Source: JAPPHA01 sp965242975
GTDB lineage: Bacteria; Pseudomonadota; Alphaproteobacteria; Rhodobacterales; Rhodobacteraceae
Reading direction: 5' to 3'
NCBI GenBank assembly: GCA_965242975.1
Contig: CBDETS010000002.1
Span: 310,001-374,000, forward strand
Length of the DNA: 64,000 nucleotides
Within the stretch, counting starts at the first letter, position 1. Every line of letters starts with the position of its first letter. This document shows, in pieces, positions 61,627 to 64,000 of this stretch. Position numbers and translations under genes: made by a program. The notes beneath the pieces were generated by a model. It saw only the letters and a list, made by a program, of their open reading frames with translations. It made no database searches and was not told the DNA's origin.

Positions 61627-63156
61627 ATGAAGAGATTGCCAATGGAGAAGACCCGAGAAGTTTTGCGTCTTGCGGCACAAGGCTTGTCTACCCGGAAAAT
61701 TGCCAAGAGCCTTGGCATTGGGCGAACGACCTTGCGTGAGTATCTGGCCCGCGCCTCAGCTGCAGGTGTCAGCTGGCCATTGCCGAATGACTTGTCTGAT
61801 AGCGCGCTTGAACGGCTGCTGTTTCCGCGTCCACCTCAGAACACGATCCAGCAGTCGAGCAAACCCGACTGGGCCTACGTGCATCAGGAGCTTCGCCGTC
61901 AGGGCGTGACGCTTGCTTTGCTTTGGGAAGAGTACCGGGAGGTCAATCCGGACGGGTATTGCTACAGTCATTTCTGCCAGGTTTATGCTCGGTGGAAGGG
62001 AAGGCTGTCCCCTGTGATGCGCCAGCATCATCCGGCCGGGGAGCGTCTGTTCGTGGATTACGCCGGTATGACGGTTGACGTGACCGATCCGGAGACTGGC
62101 AAGACCCGTGCGGCACAAGTGTTCATCGCGACCATGGGCGCGTCGAGCTATACCTATGTCGAGGCAACCTGGACTCAGAAACTGCCGGACTGGATCGCAA
62201 GCCACGTGCGCGCCTTCGCATACTTTGGGGGTGTCACCGCGCAGGTGGTTCCCGACAACTTGAGATCGGCGGTCGCCAAGGCCTGTTTTTACGATCCCAA
62301 GATCAACCGCAGCTACGCGGATTTGATGGAGCATTACGACACGGTTGCCATCCCGGCGCGGGTGAAGAAACCGAAGGACAAGGCCAAGGTTGAAAGCGGG
62401 GTTTTGGTGGCTGAGCGCTGGATTCTGGCCAAGCTGCGCAACCGCCAGTTCTTCAGCCTTGAGGAATTGAATGCCGCGATCCGCCCGCTGCTGTTGCAAC
62501 TCAATGAAAAAGTCACCCGTCATCTTGGGGCTAGCCGACGCCAGTTGTTCGAAACGCTGGATGTGCCAGCCCTGAAACCGCTGCCCGTCGAGCCCCATGT
62601 TTATTCCGAGTGGAGGAAGTGCCGTGCTGGGATCGATTATCATGTCGAGGTGAAGCGGCATTACTACTCGGTTCCGTATCAACTCGTGAAGAAAGAACTG
62701 TGGGTGCGCATAACGTCCCGCACGGTCGAGATTTTCTGCAAGGGCCAGCGCGTGGCCTCGCATAGACGCACTTCAGGCAATCGCAAGCACTCGACCGTGC
62801 GAGAGCACATGCCGTCCAACCACCGGTTCCGTGAGGATTGGACGCCGCGCAACATCTACACCAAAGCGGCGCGGATCGGGCGCAATGTGGCCACCTATAC
62901 CGAAGTGGTGATGCGTGGCCGCAAGCATCCCGAGCAGGGTTTTCGAACCTGCCTTGGCGTCCTCCGCCTGGCAGACAAATTCGGCAAGGACAGGCTGGAC
63001 GCGGCCTGTGAACGGGCGCTGGAGATCAATGCGCTTTCCTATTCCTCGGTACAGTCGATCCTGAAGAACGGGCTTGACCGTCAAAACCGTCAACGCCAGC
63101 CGGAAGGTCCATCGATCACTCACCCTAATATCCGCGGCTCTGAATACTTCCACTAA
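61627..63156 (+). CDS. istA: IS21 transposase IstA (copy 2)
   Basis: Protein identical to 11910-13439: HTH LAAQGLSTRKIAKSLGIGRT, DDE core with LFVDYAGMTVDV and VPDNLRSAV, and C-terminal YYSVPYQLV. Intact, followed 15 bp later by istB. Confidence 0.9.
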   Translation: MKRLPMEKTREVLRLAAQGLSTRKIAKSLGIGRTTLREYLARASAAGVSWPLPNDLSDSALERLLFPRPPQNTIQQSSKPDWAYVHQELRRQGVTLALLWEEYREVNPDGYCYSHFCQVYARWKGRLSPVMRQHHPAGERLFVDYAGMTVDVTDPETGKTRAAQVFIATMGASSYTYVEATWTQKLPDWIASHVRAFAYFGGVTAQVVPDNLRSAVAKACFYDPKINRSYADLMEHYDTVAIPARVKKPKDKAKVESGVLVAERWILAKLRNRQFFSLEELNAAIRPLLLQLNEKVTRHLGASRRQLFETLDVPALKPLPVEPHVYSEWRKCRAGIDYHVEVKRHYYSVPYQLVKKELWVRITSRTVEIFCKGQRVASHRRTSGNRKHSTVREHMPSNHRFREDWTPRNIYTKAARIGRNVATYTEVVMRGRKHPEQGFRTCLGVLRLADKFGKDRLDAACERALEINALSYSSVQSILKNGLDRQNRQRQPEGPSITHPNIRGSEYFH

Positions 63157-63171
63157 CAACAAGGGGACACC

Positions 63172-63930
63172 ATGCTCAAACACCCAACACTCAATCGCCT
63201 GGAGGCGCTGCGCCTCGATGGCATGGCCGAGGCCTTTATCGAGCTTGAAGCGCAAGACAGTTCGGCGGACCTGACCCACCCGGAATATCTCGGCCTCCTC
63301 GTCGACCGGGAAGAGGCCAGTCGCGAAACCAAGCGGTACCAAAACCGCTTGCGGACCGCAGGGCTGCGCCATGTCGGGGCCTGCCCGGAGGATGTTGACT
63401 ACCGGGCGCGGCGCGGCCTCGACAAGGGTCTGTTCCAGCAATTGCTGACCGGCAAATGGATTACCGGCAAGCGCAACTTAATCATCACAGGGCCATGCGG
63501 CGTTGGCAAAACCTGGTTGGGATGCGCTTTGGCACAAGCCGCCTGCCGCTCCGGAACCACCGTTCTCTACAAGCGCCTGCCACGGCTCTTCGAAGAGCTG
63601 GAACTCGGTCATGGTGATGGGCGGTTTCCGCGCCTGTTCCGTCGCCTCACAAAGACCCAGTTACTGATCCTCGACGATTGGGGACCGGAGCAACTCACCA
63701 CCACGCAACGGCGCGATCTGATGGAGATCGTCGAGGATCGATACGGCACCGCGTCAACAATGATTACCAGTCAACTGCCCCTGAAATCATGGCACGATGT
63801 GATCGGAGATCCGACCTTTGCCGACGCGATACTCGACCGCATCGTTCACAATGCCTACCGGCTCGAACTCGAGGGAGAATCCATGCGAAAAACCACAGCA
63901 AATATGAGTGACCAAGAAGCCCGAAAGTGA
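63172..63930 (+). CDS. istB: IS21 helper ATPase IstB (copy 2)
   Basis: Protein identical to 13455-14213, Walker A GPCGVGKTWLGCALAQA and Walker B LLILDDWG. Intact. Confidence 0.9.
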   Translation: MLKHPTLNRLEALRLDGMAEAFIELEAQDSSADLTHPEYLGLLVDREEASRETKRYQNRLRTAGLRHVGACPEDVDYRARRGLDKGLFQQLLTGKWITGKRNLIITGPCGVGKTWLGCALAQAACRSGTTVLYKRLPRLFEELELGHGDGRFPRLFRRLTKTQLLILDDWGPEQLTTTQRRDLMEIVEDRYGTASTMITSQLPLKSWHDVIGDPTFADAILDRIVHNAYRLELEGESMRKTTANMSDQEARK

Positions 63931-64000
63931 TAACAAAACCCAAACGCCTCACAGCACACCAAAGGGGTGGGCGGATGCGTCAGAATAGGTGGGCGGATGC

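Larger units (their letters stand above)
61483..64000 (+). mobile_element. IS21-family element, copy 2 (runs off window)
   Basis: Same as 11766-14296, direct orientation, offset 49717 bp; about 13 bp of the right end lie beyond the window. The only differences noticed are single bases in the terminal repeats (for example CACCT for CACCG). Confidence 0.9.

Noticed and set aside
1..64000. tRNA or rRNA genes
   Set aside because: No cloverleaf with a convincing T-arm/CCA region and no rRNA signature words were seen on either strand by eye; a covariance scan was not possible.

Overview
The window is high-GC DNA from an alphaproteobacterium, most likely a member of the Rhodobacterales. The basis is a complete repABC plasmid module with parS palindromes, a truncated DUF3576-type lipoprotein, the remnant of a type II-C Cas9 locus and alphaproteobacterial-looking IS families. 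It reads as a plasmid or cointegrate with accessory DNA heavily reworked by insertion sequences; very little of it looks like core chromosome.

Layout. (1) 1-4661, minus strand: an operon with 4-nt overlaps for a type IVb pilus-like / conjugative outer-membrane apparatus (LysM-TcpQ protein, PilN-like secretin, two tandem paralogues of unknown function, two more unknowns). (2) 4662-10662, plus strand: a structured intergenic region, a solitary RepC-like replication protein, small accessory genes (HTH protein, cold-shock-domain protein, Uma2-type nuclease), remnants of a second repC and of a small paralogue, and a truncated DUF3576 lipoprotein. (3) 10632-17538: nested ISs (IS110, IS21, IS6 remnant, IS701) around a decapitated cas9 and its tracrRNA. 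(4) 17835-22987: an accessory/transfer segment (SNase, four tandem coiled-coil plus membrane-anchor proteins, a VirB3/TrbD-like protein, a TrbB-like ATPase cut by IS630) with highly structured intergenic RNA-like elements. (5) 24142-29856: a Tn3-family transposon half with a 520-aa unknown gene in the tnpA operon, a serine resolvase and a recognisable res crossover site. (6) 29857-51550: duplicated IS4, IS110 and group II intron blocks, with an IS-free, lower-GC island (34781-39573) carrying a four-gene signalling/transport operon (STAS, HATPase-sensor, sensor-MFS fusion, ABC_sub_bind protein). (7) 52193-58045: plasmid backbone: tyrosine recombinase with a nearby 11-7-11 core-like palindrome, a ParE/ParD-like toxin-antitoxin pair, repA-repB-ctRNA-repC, two parS sites, and immediately behind repC a second, orphan tracrRNA-like locus. 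(8) 58101-64000: IS4, ISAs1, IS1380 and IS5 remnants and a second direct copy of the IS21 element.

How it fits together. The repABC, toxin-antitoxin and recombinase genes form a stable-maintenance backbone. The secretin/TcpQ and TrbB/TrbD-like genes are parts of transfer or pilus machinery, now incomplete. Direct IS21 copies 49.7 kb apart bracket the repABC replicon, so this may be a cointegrate of two replicons. The most interesting items are the second tracrRNA-like gene beside repC, the co-varying palindromic leader elements at 5172, 21932 and 22049, the STAS/HATPase/MFS/solute-binding operon, and the candidate recombination core site.
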